From positions 186,001 through 250,000 of the forward strand of contig DASXZP010000026.1 in the NCBI GenBank assembly GCA_036501825.1: DNA of 64,000 nt. Direction: 5' to 3'. Shown here piece after piece: positions 41,476 to 50,713 of this stretch. Position 1 is the stretch's first letter; every line of letters starts with the position of its first letter. The notes beneath the pieces were generated by a model that searched no databases, was not told the origin of the DNA, and saw only the letters and a program-made list of their open reading frames with translations. The stretch comes from JAFECT01 sp036501825 (lineage in GTDB: Bacteria > Pseudomonadota > Alphaproteobacteria > Caulobacterales > Caulobacteraceae). Both the position numbers and the translations under genes were made by a program.

Positions 41476-44400
41476 GTGAAGCGCTTCCTGGCTTCGACCG
41501 CCCCCGCCGTTCTGCTCGCGGCGCTTGCCGCCTCTCAAGCCCTGGCCGACGTGCCGCAAGACCGGTTCCAGGCGCTGCACTGGCGCTCCATCGGGCCGTC
41601 GCGGGGCGGCCGCGTGCTGGCGGTGACCGGCGTGCCGGGCGAGCCGGAGCACTTCTATTTCGGCGCCGTGAACGGCGGGGTGTGGGAGACGCTGAACGCG
41701 GGCCGCACCTGGACGCCGGTGTCGGACAGCGTGCCCAACGGCTCGGTCGGCTCGCTGGCTGTCGCGCCGTCGAACCCGAAGGTGATCTACCTGGGCACCG
41801 GCGAGGCGGACATGCGCTCGGACATCGCGCAGGGGATCGGCGCGTTCAAGTCGGTCGACGGCGGCAAGACCTGGAGCTCGATCGGGCTGAAGGACAGCCA
41901 GGCGATCGGACGCATCATCGTCGATCCGCGCAATCCGGACGTGGTGCTGGCCGCGGCGCTGGGCCATCCGTACGGGCCGAACCCGGAGCGCGGGGTCTAT
42001 CGCAGCGAGGATGGCGGCAAGACCTGGACGGCGGTGCTGAACAAAGGGCCGGACCTCGGCGCCATCGACCTGACCTTCAAGCCCGGCGATCCGAACACGG
42101 TCTACGCTTCGCTGTGGCACACGCGGCGCCCGCCGTGGAACGTTTATGCGCCGGCGCTGGGCGCGGGCGGCGGGCTCTACAAGTCGAGCGACGGCGGCAA
42201 GACCTGGACCGAGTTGCACGGCGGCCTGCCCGGCAAGCCTGGACACATCGGTATCGCCCTGTCGAACGCCAAGCCGGACCGCGTCTATGCCCTGGTCGAT
42301 GCGAAAGAAGGCGGCGGCCTCTACCGCTCCGACGACGACGGCGCGACCTTTGCGAAGGTGAGTTCCGACCCGCGGGTGTGGGAGCGCGGCTGGTACTTCG
42401 GCGGCGTAACCGTCGATCCGAAGAACCCCGACCGGGTGTGGGTGTGCGACGTGTCGGTCTATCAGTCCGACGACGCGGGCAAGACTTTTGTGCCGGTGAA
42501 GGGCGCGCCCGGCGGCGACGACTATCACGTGCTGTGGATCGATCCGAACCATCCCGAGCGGCGCATGCTGGGCGTCGATCAGGGCGCGGTGATTACGCTC
42601 GACGGCGGCGCCACCTGGTCGAGCTGGTACAACGAGCCGATCGCCCAGATGTACCACGTGGTCACCGACAACCGCTTCCCGTACTGGGTCTATGGCGCGC
42701 AGCAGGATAGCGGTGCGGCCGGCGTGCCTTCGCGCACCGGCAGCCTCGACGGCATCGACATGCGCGTGTTTCACGAAGTGACCGCGGGCGGCGAGAGCGA
42801 CAATATCGCCCCCGATCCCAACGATCCCGACATCGTCTACGGCGGCCGCGTCGACAAGCTCGACCTGAAGACCGGCCAGACCAAGAGCGTCGATCCGACC
42901 CTGGCCTATCCGGACCACTATCGCCGCACCTGGACCCTGCCGCTGGTGTTCTCCAAGCGCGACCCCAAGCAACTCTATTTCGGCAACCAGCGCATCTTCC
43001 GCACCGAAGACGCAGGCAATCACTGGAAGCCGATCAGCCCCGACCTGACGCGGGAGAAGCCGGGCGTTCCGGCCACCTTGGACGAGGCCGCCGCGACGGA
43101 CTCCGACAACGCCTTCCAGGCGCGCAAGGGCGTGGTCTATTCCATCGCACCGTCGCCGACGCGTGCGGGCGTGATCTGGGCCGGCACCGACGACGGGTAT
43201 GTGTGGAAGACGGCCGACGACGGCGCGCACTGGGCCAACGTCACGCCGAAGGGCCTCGCCGCCTGGTCGAAGGTCGGGACGGTTGAGCTGTCGCACTTCG
43301 ACGACGACACCGCCTATATCGCCGTCGACCGTCACCGGCTCGACGACTTCAAGCCCTACCTCTATCGTACCCATGACGGCGGCAAGAGCTGGACCGAGAT
43401 CAACGCGGGCCTGGTCGGCGACGGGCCGCTGAACACCGTGAACGTGGTGCGCGAAGATCCGGTGCAGAAGGGCCTGCTCTACGCGGGGACCGAGCGCGGC
43501 GCCTACGTCTCGTTCGATGACGGCGGGCGCTGGCAACCGCTGGGCGCCGATCTGCCGCCGACCTCGGTGCGCGACATCGAGGTGAAGGACAACGACCTGG
43601 TCATCGCCACCCACGGCCGCGGCTTTTACATCATGGACGACGTCGAACCGTTGCGCGAGCTGGCCAAGGCGCCGGTGACCGCGACGACGCTGTTCGCGCC
43701 CGCCACCGCCTATCGCGCGCGGCCGTTCGGCTTCACCGGCACCCCCATGCCCAAGGACGAGCCGCACGCCGACAACCCGCCGGACGGCGCCTATATCGAC
43801 TACTATCTCGCCGGCGCGCCGAAGGGACCGGTGCGGATTGTCATTCGCGATGCTAGCGGCGCCGTGGTGCGGCGCTATTCGAGTGCGGATGTCGCACCGG
43901 CGCCGGACGTGAGCAAGCTGCGCCTGACGCCGGACTGGGCGGCGTCGCCAAAGTCACCCTCGGCCGATCCCGGCATGCACCGCTTCGTCTGGGACCTGCA
44001 CTATGCGCTGGGCGCGGGATCCGACGCCACCGACGAGGACGGGCTCGAAGCGCGGGGCGTCTGGGCGCCGCCGGGTCAATACACGGTGGAGCTCACAACT
44101 GACGGCGCGACTCTGCGCCAGCCGCTGACGCTGCAACCCGATCCGCGGGTGAAGGATACGCCGCAGATGTACGCCGCCGAGTTCGCGCTCGCCCGACGCA
44201 TCGAAGCCGACCAGGCTCAGGCGTCGAAGGGCGCCGAAGCGGCGCAGGCCCTGCACAAAAAGCTTCTTGCCGCCGAGGCCGCGGCGGGCAAGGGTGATCG
44301 CGCGAAGTTCGAGGCGGTCGATCGCGAGGTCATGGCCGCGGGCGGCATCCGCGCCAACGACGGCAAGGCGGAGCTCGCCGACACGACCAACTTCGCCGAC

Positions 44401-44592
44401 GTGTCAGCCGGCCTGGGCGCGCTCGGTCGCGCCGCCGACGGCGCCGACGGCGGTCCGACCGCCGACGCTCTGGCTGGGGTGAAAGCGCGGGAAACGGCGA
44501 TGGCGGCCGCGCTGGCGCAACTCGACGCGGCCACGGCAAAGGCGCAGGCGCTGTTATCGGCGCCCGCGCCCGCGGTGAAGAAGAAGCGGTAA
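41476..44592 (+). CDS. Secreted BNR/Vps10-like beta-propeller protein (paralogue 2)
   Basis: 1038-residue exported protein, GTG start with GAGGAG 8 bp upstream and a signal peptide (about 1-23, 'LAASQALA'). Repeated Asp boxes, e.g. 'SVDGGKTW', 'SEDGGKTW', 'SSDGGKTW', 'SDDAGKTF', 'TADDGAHW' and 'THDGGKSW', form two sortilin/Vps10-like propellers. A beta-sandwich ('GPVRIVIRDASGAVVRRYSS') and a helical C-terminal tail rich in Ala follow. It shares the layout of the paralogue at 14.2-17.5 kb and the GTATAC operator-like site. No catalytic residues could be assigned. Confidence 0.8.
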   Translation: MKRFLASTAPAVLLAALAASQALADVPQDRFQALHWRSIGPSRGGRVLAVTGVPGEPEHFYFGAVNGGVWETLNAGRTWTPVSDSVPNGSVGSLAVAPSNPKVIYLGTGEADMRSDIAQGIGAFKSVDGGKTWSSIGLKDSQAIGRIIVDPRNPDVVLAAALGHPYGPNPERGVYRSEDGGKTWTAVLNKGPDLGAIDLTFKPGDPNTVYASLWHTRRPPWNVYAPALGAGGGLYKSSDGGKTWTELHGGLPGKPGHIGIALSNAKPDRVYALVDAKEGGGLYRSDDDGATFAKVSSDPRVWERGWYFGGVTVDPKNPDRVWVCDVSVYQSDDAGKTFVPVKGAPGGDDYHVLWIDPNHPERRMLGVDQGAVITLDGGATWSSWYNEPIAQMYHVVTDNRFPYWVYGAQQDSGAAGVPSRTGSLDGIDMRVFHEVTAGGESDNIAPDPNDPDIVYGGRVDKLDLKTGQTKSVDPTLAYPDHYRRTWTLPLVFSKRDPKQLYFGNQRIFRTEDAGNHWKPISPDLTREKPGVPATLDEAAATDSDNAFQARKGVVYSIAPSPTRAGVIWAGTDDGYVWKTADDGAHWANVTPKGLAAWSKVGTVELSHFDDDTAYIAVDRHRLDDFKPYLYRTHDGGKSWTEINAGLVGDGPLNTVNVVREDPVQKGLLYAGTERGAYVSFDDGGRWQPLGADLPPTSVRDIEVKDNDLVIATHGRGFYIMDDVEPLRELAKAPVTATTLFAPATAYRARPFGFTGTPMPKDEPHADNPPDGAYIDYYLAGAPKGPVRIVIRDASGAVVRRYSSADVAPAPDVSKLRLTPDWAASPKSPSADPGMHRFVWDLHYALGAGSDATDEDGLEARGVWAPPGQYTVELTTDGATLRQPLTLQPDPRVKDTPQMYAAEFALARRIEADQAQASKGAEAAQALHKKLLAAEAAAGKGDRAKFEAVDREVMAAGGIRANDGKAELADTTNFADVSAGLGALGRAADGADGGPTADALAGVKARETAMAAALAQLDAATAKAQALLSAPAPAVKKKR

Positions 44593-44604
44593 GCTGAGCC
44601 GCGG

Positions 44605-44724
44605 CTATTTCGACTTGGAGCTCGGGTTGAGGTAGGTCGACTGCCCCGCCGTCGCCGAAGGCTTCGGCTTTTCCTTCTTGGGCTTGCGCGTCTCGCGCGT
44701 GCTCCGCTGCTGACCCTTGGCCAT
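44605..44724 (-). CDS. Small basic protein (39 aa)
   Basis: 39 residues, very Lys/Arg/Gln/Ser-rich, starting MAKGQQRSTRETRKPKKEKP and ending in a Ser-Lys tail. I choose the second ATG (44722-44724): the AAGGAG ribosome-binding site lies 6 bp before it, whereas the first ATG is fused to it. Short proteins of this M-A-K-G-x-x-R-S-x-R-E-x-(R/K)-K-P-K-K type are common in alphaproteobacterial genomes, usually uncharacterised. It is tail-to-tail with BNR paralogue 2 (12 bp). A nucleic-acid-binding role is possible given the charge. Confidence 0.65.
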   Translation of the reverse strand: MAKGQQRSTRETRKPKKEKPKPSATAGQSTYLNPSSKSK

Positions 44725-44798
44725 ATCCATCTCCTTCGCCGGCACACGCGCCGACGCAAAGCGCGAGTCTAGACCCGTTGCGGGGCTGGGGACAACGT

Positions 44799-45425
44799 TC
44801 AGAACTTCAAATCGTAGGGCCCGCCGCGCTCGAGCGCGCGCTTGTAGGCCGGGCGTGACTGCATGGCGGACAGATAGCGCGCAGCGTTGGGCAGGTCCTT
44901 CAGGCGGCCGCGGGCGTCGGCGGCTTCCAGGATGAAGGAGATCTGGATGTCGGCGCCGCTCAGACGGGCGCCGACCAGGTAGTCACGGCCCTTGAGCGCG
45001 CCCTCGATGTAGCTGAAGTGGTTGGCGATCTCGCTCTGGATACGCGGTTGCAGCGGCGCGCCGGCTTCGCCGAGACGCCCGACGTAGAGCGCCAGCAGCA
45101 GGGGAAGCGCGGCGGAGCCTTCGGCGTAGTGCATCCACTGCAGGTAGCTGACGAAGTCGGCGCCGTGCTCGGACGGCATCAGCCGGTGTTTGCCGTAACG
45201 CAGGATCAGGTACTCGATGATCGCGCCGGACTCCGCGATGGTGAGCTTGCCGTCGGTGATCACCGGCGATTTGCCCAGCGGATGGACGGCCTTCAGCTCC
45301 GGCGGCGCCAGGCGCGTCTGCGGATCGCGGGCGTAGCGGCGCAGCTCGTACTTGAGCCCGAGCTCCTCCAGCAGCCACAGAATGCGTTGCGAGCGGGAGT
45401 TTTCGAGGTGGTGGACGACGATCAT
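44799..45425 (-). CDS. Glutathione S-transferase family protein
   Basis: 208 residues, the usual length of bacterial GSTs. The N-terminal thioredoxin-fold domain has 'VHHLENSRSQRILWLLEELGLKYELRRYARDPQTRLAP', with the catalytic Ser/Asn region at 'LENSRSQ', then 'LGKSPVITDGKLTIAESGAIIEYLILRYG' (the cis-Pro and the E-S glutathione-binding pair). The helical C-terminal domain includes 'LVGARLSGADIQISFILEAA' (N-capping motif). It probably conjugates or reduces small electrophiles with glutathione. The ATG overlaps the stop of the AI-2E-like gene. Confidence 0.9.
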   Translation of the reverse strand: MIVVHHLENSRSQRILWLLEELGLKYELRRYARDPQTRLAPPELKAVHPLGKSPVITDGKLTIAESGAIIEYLILRYGKHRLMPSEHGADFVSYLQWMHYAEGSAALPLLLALYVGRLGEAGAPLQPRIQSEIANHFSYIEGALKGRDYLVGARLSGADIQISFILEAADARGRLKDLPNAARYLSAMQSRPAYKRALERGGPYDLKF

Positions 45426-46564
45426 GGCGCAGCGGCCTCCGCGGCTATGGCCTCGGCCTTGCGGCCGCCCTTGCTGAGCATGACGGCGAGCCAGCGCAGG
45501 GACGGCGTCTCACCGGCGATGGCGATGATTACGACGGTGAGCGGCGTCGACAGCAACGCGCCGACGACGCCGAAGATCAGGCTCCAGAAGCCGAGCGAGA
45601 GCAGGACGACCACCGGATCGACGTCGAGCTTGTCGGCCTGCAGCCGTGGCATGAGGATGCTGTCGAGCAGAACCACCAGGCTCTGCAACAACAGGTATAT
45701 GGCCACCGGCCGCCAGGTCATGTCGAACTGCAGCACCGCGAGAAGGGTGGGCAGCACCACCGCCGCGGCCGGGCCGATGATCGGGATATAGGCGACGAGC
45801 AAGGTCAGAAACGCCAGGAACAGGGCGTTGTGCAGGCCGAGCGCGGTCATGATGATCCAGGCGAGGACGGCCAGAACGACGGCCTTCAGCGTCTGCAGGC
45901 CGATATAGTCTTCGGCGCCTTGGCGGACCCGCTGAAACACGCGTTGCGCATGGCCGCGCGACTGTTTGTCGGGGAACAGCAGGCCGATCTTCTGCCGGAA
46001 GGCGCCGCGCGCCGCGAGCAGGAAGCCGAGGTAGATCAGCGCCAGCAGGGTGCTTTCCAGCAGGTGGCCGGTCTTGCGCACCGAAGACGCGAGATAGGGC
46101 TTCACGTCGATGTTGTGCAGCAGCACGTCGGCGGGCGCGACCGAGACCGGCAGGGCGGCGGTCGCCGCGTCGAACATGTGCATGAGCTTGAATTTTGCGC
46201 CGCCCAGCTCGGCGGCGAAGCCGGGCGCGGAGCGGAGTGACACAGAGGCTGCGAGCGCGAGCAACAAGCTGAGTACGACAAAGCCGGCGCTGACGCGCAT
46301 CCATTCGGGCGTCCAGGGCGCGGCGCGGGCGACGTAGCGCGAGATCGAGTCGATCAGGATCATCAGGAACACCGCCACGATCAACGGCGTCAGCAGCCCG
46401 CGCAGCAGCCACAGGGATATGACCGCCGCGATGATCGCCAGCACCGAGGCCGCCGAGGCGATGCGCCCGAGCTGGCGCGACTGCAGGATGGCGTAATAGC
46501 CCGCGTGGTCGTGATGATCGTGGTGATCGTGCTGCGGGGTTTCCCCGTCCGGTGTCCGCGCCAT
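45422..46564 (-). CDS. AI-2E family transporter (PerM-like permease)
   Basis: 380-residue inner-membrane protein, about seven to eight helices, of the AI-2E (YdiK/PerM) family. The N-terminal 30 residues are His-rich ('QHDHHDHHDHAGYY'), an unusual feature that could bind metal. Conserved pieces include 'LTLLVAYIPIIGPAAAVVLPTLLAV' and 'SILMPRLQADKLDVDPVVVLLSLGFWSLIFGVVGALLSTPLTVVI', which is the family signature. Substrates are disputed (AI-2, Na+/H+, others). The GST start overlaps this stop by 4 bp, so they are co-translated. Confidence 0.88.
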   Translation of the reverse strand: MARTPDGETPQHDHHDHHDHAGYYAILQSRQLGRIASAASVLAIIAAVISLWLLRGLLTPLIVAVFLMILIDSISRYVARAAPWTPEWMRVSAGFVVLSLLLALAASVSLRSAPGFAAELGGAKFKLMHMFDAATAALPVSVAPADVLLHNIDVKPYLASSVRKTGHLLESTLLALIYLGFLLAARGAFRQKIGLLFPDKQSRGHAQRVFQRVRQGAEDYIGLQTLKAVVLAVLAWIIMTALGLHNALFLAFLTLLVAYIPIIGPAAAVVLPTLLAVLQFDMTWRPVAIYLLLQSLVVLLDSILMPRLQADKLDVDPVVVLLSLGFWSLIFGVVGALLSTPLTVVIIAIAGETPSLRWLAVMLSKGGRKAEAIAAEAAAP

Positions 46565-46618
46565 GCTCGTCCCTTGCCCAGCGGTCTGACGCCGCCCGAG
46601 TCCGGGGGCTATGTTAGC

Positions 46619-47497
46619 CTATTCCCCGGCCTGCACAGCCTTCATCACCGCGCTGGCCAGATAGCTCTTCTGCGAGAGGTTCTGCAGTTCGGCCAGGGCC
46701 TGGAGGCGTCCGGCGGGGGCGCCGTCGAGGGCGTCGGCGGCCTGCATGGCCCCTTCCTCGTTGGTGGCGGCCGCGGGCGGCTGGGTCTGGGTGACGGTGA
46801 TCTGGATCACCAGCGGACCGGCCGGCTGGGCCCCGACTTCGATCTGGTAGGCGCCGGGCTGCAGGGTCTTGGGGCACTGGACCAGCGCATAGCCGGGCTG
46901 ACCGGCCGACGTCTTGGCGACCACCGCGCCGGCGCCGTCCTTCAGCACGACGTCGGCGGCTTCACCCTGCCAGACCACCGGCAGGTTCTTGGCGTGGTAC
47001 ATGCTGACCTGCTGATTGATCAGCGGCAGATAGCGGCTGGCGGCCAAAGCACCGGCGCCGGCGGCGGGCCCGCGCACGCCCTTCGGCGTAGTGCTTTCGA
47101 TGTGCACGCTGGTCGGCGGCTGCAGCACATAGCCCCATTTCTGCATGAAGCGATCGAAGCTCGACGCGCTGGCGCCGCCGGCCTTGGCGGCCACGCGATA
47201 GGCGCGTGCATGGGTGACGGTCACGTCGCCGCCGCCGGCGAACTCCAGTGTGGCCGAGCCGTTTGCGGAGCCCACCGTCACGGTGTCGCCGGTGTAGAGC
47301 GGCTGGTACGGCTCAGCGACGATCCTCGCACCGCTGGCGTGAGTGACCGTGACGCCTGTGCCCCGGATGGCGACGACCTGGCCCACGATGCCGGCCTTGG
47401 GCGCCTCCGGCTCCGCGTGCGCGATGGTCGCGGTAAACGCGAGGCCGAGCAGCGCGGCGAGCGCAGAAGCTGAAATCCCGTTGACGATGCGCGTCAT
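46619..47497 (-). CDS. FecR-like domain periplasmic protein
   Basis: 292 aa with a signal peptide (about 1-28, 'FTATIAHA'). The first domain 'AGIVGQVVAIRGTGVTVTHASGARIVAEPYQPLYTGDTVTVGSANGSATLEFAGGGDVTV' is the FecR/SH3-like pattern (G-x-V...G-D-x-V...S-A-x-L-x-F-x-G-G). A second beta domain (about 165-245) and an Ala/Gln-rich helical tail follow. Proteins with this layout sit beside CHASE2 genes; here the CHASE2 gene is 2 bp upstream. Its role is probably ligand sensing or assembly in the periplasm. Confidence 0.7.
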   Translation of the reverse strand: MTRIVNGISASALAALLGLAFTATIAHAEPEAPKAGIVGQVVAIRGTGVTVTHASGARIVAEPYQPLYTGDTVTVGSANGSATLEFAGGGDVTVTHARAYRVAAKAGGASASSFDRFMQKWGYVLQPPTSVHIESTTPKGVRGPAAGAGALAASRYLPLINQQVSMYHAKNLPVVWQGEAADVVLKDGAGAVVAKTSAGQPGYALVQCPKTLQPGAYQIEVGAQPAGPLVIQITVTQTQPPAAATNEEGAMQAADALDGAPAGRLQALAELQNLSQKSYLASAVMKAVQAGE

Positions 47498-47499
47498 GC

Positions 47500-49080
47500 T
47501 CAAGTCTCCCCCTCGGATCCGTTGCGATCTTCGACCAGGCGGCGATGGACCAATCGCTTGTGCACATTCACCACGGCAAGTTCGACCGTGGTCTCGATGC
47601 GATCGATCGCCCAGCGCGCACCTTCGGCAAAACCCTCCAGCGAGAGCGCGAAGATCGGCGTGAAGAACTCTAAAGCGAAACCCTCTTCGAAGCCCTTGGT
47701 CAGAGGCACGATGGTCACCACGGCCGCCAGCGCCATGGCGCCCGCAACGGTGACCAGGAACCCGACCGTGGCGAAGAGCGGAAGGACCACCATGCCCGTC
47801 CGCGAGCCCCGCCACCTGGCCGCGAGCAGGAAATATAGCACCCAAAAGGCCAGATAGGGCAGCGACGAGGTGGCGATTACCACCGCCTCGTGTTCGAGCT
47901 TGGCGCCCAGGCCCGGCTCGCGGATCAGGCCCCCGTCGAGAAAAGCCTTGACCGAGTTCAGCACCACCTCTGCCCCGGTCATGTCGCCCAAGGGCGTGTC
48001 GTGGTGGTCCAGCGCGGTCACTGCGCTGGTCGAGATGATGACGATCTTGTCCTTGAACAGCACCGGCTGGCGCAGCCTGCCCTGGTCGTCGAGCATGGCC
48101 GAGACCGGGTAGAGGTCATAGCGGCCCTGGAACTGGGCGGCCTCGATCGGCCGCCGGCCATCCGGGCCCGGCACAAGGGACGGCATGGAATAGAGGATGC
48201 GCGCCTCGGCCCCGGCCTTCAGCCCGCCATCGAGGGAATGCACCGGCGGCAGGCTCGGAGCGGGCGGGCAGACGACCGGCTTGGGGTCGATCAGCGCATT
48301 GTAGAGACAGTCGACGGCTTTCAGTTTTACCGGATCGCCCGCAGCGGCGGCGTAGAGCGCCGACAGGTAGGGCAGGGTCGGGGTCTCGCGCGCGGGCTGC
48401 GACGCCGCCGGATTGCTCATCAGCACGGTCGCCGGATAGCGGCGCATGACGCCGTCATTCTCGTCGGGCCCGCGCCAGGCGAAGGACGGCGCGAACTGGA
48501 TGCTGTCGTCGGCGAAAGCGGGCGGCGCGAGCGTCCAGTCCACCACGCCCGAGCGTTCGGCGCCGGTCGGGCGGAACGGCGCAACGGCCACGACGCGCGT
48601 GTTGGGATGCGCCCTGGCGGCGGCGGCGAGCGCGGCCATGTCGGGACTGGAGGCGGACGGCGGCGCGCCGGGATCGTCGTCCCACAGTGCGACGTCGATG
48701 ATCACCACGCGCGGATCGGCGGCGAGCGCGGCGGTCGCGACCCGGGCCGCCAGCCCCGGATCGGCGGGCGAGCGGGTGTTGCAGCGCGGGCCGCCGTGGG
48801 CGGCCTCGCAGGCGGCGGGATCGATGTCGAGGAAGACAAAGCCGGGATCCTTGCCCGCGCCCTTAAAACCGCTGTCCGGCGCGGCGACCAGGCGCACGCG
48901 CATGGCCGCGTCCACGCCCTTCACCTCCATGGTGGAGAGCAGATCCTTCAGCACCGGCAGGTGCGGGCCGCCGATCAAGATCGCCGCGCTCAACAGGATC
49001 GCGAACACCACCCCGGTGAGCCAGTGAATCAGCGCGTGCACGAGCGGGCCGTGGGTCGTTGGACTGGTCGCTTCGGCCAT
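47500..49080 (-). CDS. CHASE2 domain membrane sensor without output domain
   Basis: 526 aa. An N-terminal helix ('VVFAILLSAAILIGG', about 23-37) leads to a large extracytoplasmic CHASE2 domain with typical pieces 'FVFLDIDPAAC', 'DPRVVIIDVALWDDD', 'IVIISTSAVTALDHHDTPLGDMTGAEVVLNSVKAFLDGGLI'. Three C-terminal helices (about 400-475) and a ~50-residue cytoplasmic tail follow. No kinase, cyclase or GGDEF domain is attached, so it must signal through a partner. It is 2 bp from the FecR-like gene and 38 bp downstream of a lipoprotein gene, all one transcription unit. Confidence 0.85.
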   Translation of the reverse strand: MAEATSPTTHGPLVHALIHWLTGVVFAILLSAAILIGGPHLPVLKDLLSTMEVKGVDAAMRVRLVAAPDSGFKGAGKDPGFVFLDIDPAACEAAHGGPRCNTRSPADPGLAARVATAALAADPRVVIIDVALWDDDPGAPPSASSPDMAALAAAARAHPNTRVVAVAPFRPTGAERSGVVDWTLAPPAFADDSIQFAPSFAWRGPDENDGVMRRYPATVLMSNPAASQPARETPTLPYLSALYAAAAGDPVKLKAVDCLYNALIDPKPVVCPPAPSLPPVHSLDGGLKAGAEARILYSMPSLVPGPDGRRPIEAAQFQGRYDLYPVSAMLDDQGRLRQPVLFKDKIVIISTSAVTALDHHDTPLGDMTGAEVVLNSVKAFLDGGLIREPGLGAKLEHEAVVIATSSLPYLAFWVLYFLLAARWRGSRTGMVVLPLFATVGFLVTVAGAMALAAVVTIVPLTKGFEEGFALEFFTPIFALSLEGFAEGARWAIDRIETTVELAVVNVHKRLVHRRLVEDRNGSEGET

Positions 49081-49118
49081 GCTCGCTCGTGAAGGTGGGT
49101 CGGATGCGGACGATCAGA

Positions 49119-50423
49119 TCAGGGGACGATCTGGACCGCCTTGGTCGAGGGAATCTCGTTGGCGTTCTTGTTGGCGTTGATCAACTGGTTCACCAGCGCC
49201 AGCACCTCGAGCGTGTGGTCGGACGAATCGCCTTCGCGCACGTAGTAGCGGCGGCCGTGATAGCTCACCGCGATACGATCGACGCCGGGTTCGCGATGCA
49301 GCTGGAACAGGGTCTGCTGCACGCCGTTTTCGGTCCAGGTCACGCCCTTCTTGGCGCTGTCGGGTCCGGGCGCCTCGTCGACCACCTGCTGCACGCGGCC
49401 GAGATAGCGAATGATGCCGTCGACCGAACGCAGCACATAGCCGCCGCCTTCGACCGAGGATTCCTGCACCTCGGCCCAGGATTTACGGCACTGCACGACC
49501 TGGCGGTGGGTGCAGGCGAACATCGCCATGTCGTCGGGGCTGAGGGCCGAGCCGGAGGCGGAGGGACCTGCGCTCGCACCGCCGGTCGGCAGCAGGGACT
49601 GCGACGTGCTCGACGCGGCCGCGGCGGCCGGTGCGGAAGAGACGTGCGCTTGCCCGCCGCCGGAAGGGCAGGGATCGATCTGGTAGCGCGTCAGGCGTGT
49701 GAAGGTGTCGGCGATCTGGCGCGGGTCGCCCTGGGGCAAGGTGCAGATGGCGACCTGCGGCGACGACTGTTCAAAGGTGTAGGTCTTGTCGGCGATCATG
49801 AAGGTCTTGGCCGTCGCGCCCGCCGCCGCCGGCGACAGGGTGGTGAAGATGTTCAGATAGACGCCGTTGGTCGCGAGCTGGTCGACCTTGGTCACGAACG
49901 CGGCGTAGGCGTCGCAATCGGCCTTCGCCAAGGACGTTGTGCATGGGTTGTTGCTGAAGGTGACGGTGCCCTGGTTGATGCTGGCCAGGAACACATAGAG
50001 CAGGATGTCGGGCGAATAGTTGCGGTGCCAGTAGTACTCCCACGTCACCGGATCGACCGGCTTCAGCATGCCGAGGGTGAACTGCTGAGTGTCGAGCTGG
50101 GTCGCGTCGAAGGTGGGCTGAGCGACGATGCTGGCGTTGGGCAGCGCGCTGAACGACTTCGCGTTGGGAACCTTGCCGCGGCCGAACGGCACGGTGACGT
50201 TGCCGGTGCCGATGGTGCCGGTGAAGCCCACGTGGATGTTCTGAAACTCGGCGAGATAAAGCGGCGCGTTGTCCCGCGCGCGCAGGATATTGGTCACCAG
50301 GAGCTGGTTGTTCACCTCCTCCTCGACCTGATTGTACTCGATGGCGGCGGGCTGGATCAGCGGCGCCAGCGAGCAGCCGCCGAGGGCCAACGACGCCAGG
50401 GCCGCAATCGCGATGCGCTTCAT
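49119..50423 (-). CDS. Lipoprotein of unknown function
   Basis: 434 aa with a lipobox LALGGC (C17), so lipidated and probably in the outer membrane or periplasm. 'QVEEEVNNQLLVTNILRARDNAPLYLAEFQNIHVGFTGTIGTGNV' and later 'TDRIAVSYHGRRYYVREGDSSDHTLEVLALVNQLINANK' give a mainly alpha-beta protein. About six cysteines in the mature part could form disulphides; a Ala/Ser-rich linker sits near 250. No family recognised by me. It heads the lipoprotein-CHASE2-FecR unit, which is divergent from a caspase-like protease, so a shared pathway is likely. Confidence 0.65.
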   Translation of the reverse strand: MKRIAIAALASLALGGCSLAPLIQPAAIEYNQVEEEVNNQLLVTNILRARDNAPLYLAEFQNIHVGFTGTIGTGNVTVPFGRGKVPNAKSFSALPNASIVAQPTFDATQLDTQQFTLGMLKPVDPVTWEYYWHRNYSPDILLYVFLASINQGTVTFSNNPCTTSLAKADCDAYAAFVTKVDQLATNGVYLNIFTTLSPAAAGATAKTFMIADKTYTFEQSSPQVAICTLPQGDPRQIADTFTRLTRYQIDPCPSGGGQAHVSSAPAAAAASSTSQSLLPTGGASAGPSASGSALSPDDMAMFACTHRQVVQCRKSWAEVQESSVEGGGYVLRSVDGIIRYLGRVQQVVDEAPGPDSAKKGVTWTENGVQQTLFQLHREPGVDRIAVSYHGRRYYVREGDSSDHTLEVLALVNQLINANKNANEIPSTKAVQIVP

Positions 50424-50670
50424 GGGACGCCCCCCTCAGGCCAGGGCGCGCCCGATTCCCCCGGGGCGTGCCGCGCGAACCTTACCCGAGCCCCCCGGGG
50501 GCGGCAACGAACCGTGTTCTGCGGCGCGGCGCTCTTCCCGCTTGCGCCGGGCTTTCAGGGTGCGGAGGCGCCATCTACGCATTCACGCCGTTGTCATTGA
50601 AATGCAATGCTTTCAGCAAGCCTGGGGTGATTTGCGCTCAACCCGGGGCGAGAGCCGAACCCCCTTTAAA

Positions 50671-50689
50671 TCGCGGCGGTATTTGATAG
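50671..50689 (+). promoter_or_regulatory. Exact 19-bp element upstream of the caspase-like gene
   Basis: TCGCGGCGGTATTTGATAG, 24 bp before the caspase start. The same 19 bp occur once more, on the other strand at 55216-55234, upstream of the SDR gene. Its orientation relative to the downstream gene start is the same in both places. It lies in the 290-bp divergent region, which otherwise shows a GC-rich block and an AT-rich stretch with no gene. Confidence 0.5.
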
Positions 50690-50713
50690 GCTTGCAGGCC
50701 TTGGGGAAACGCC

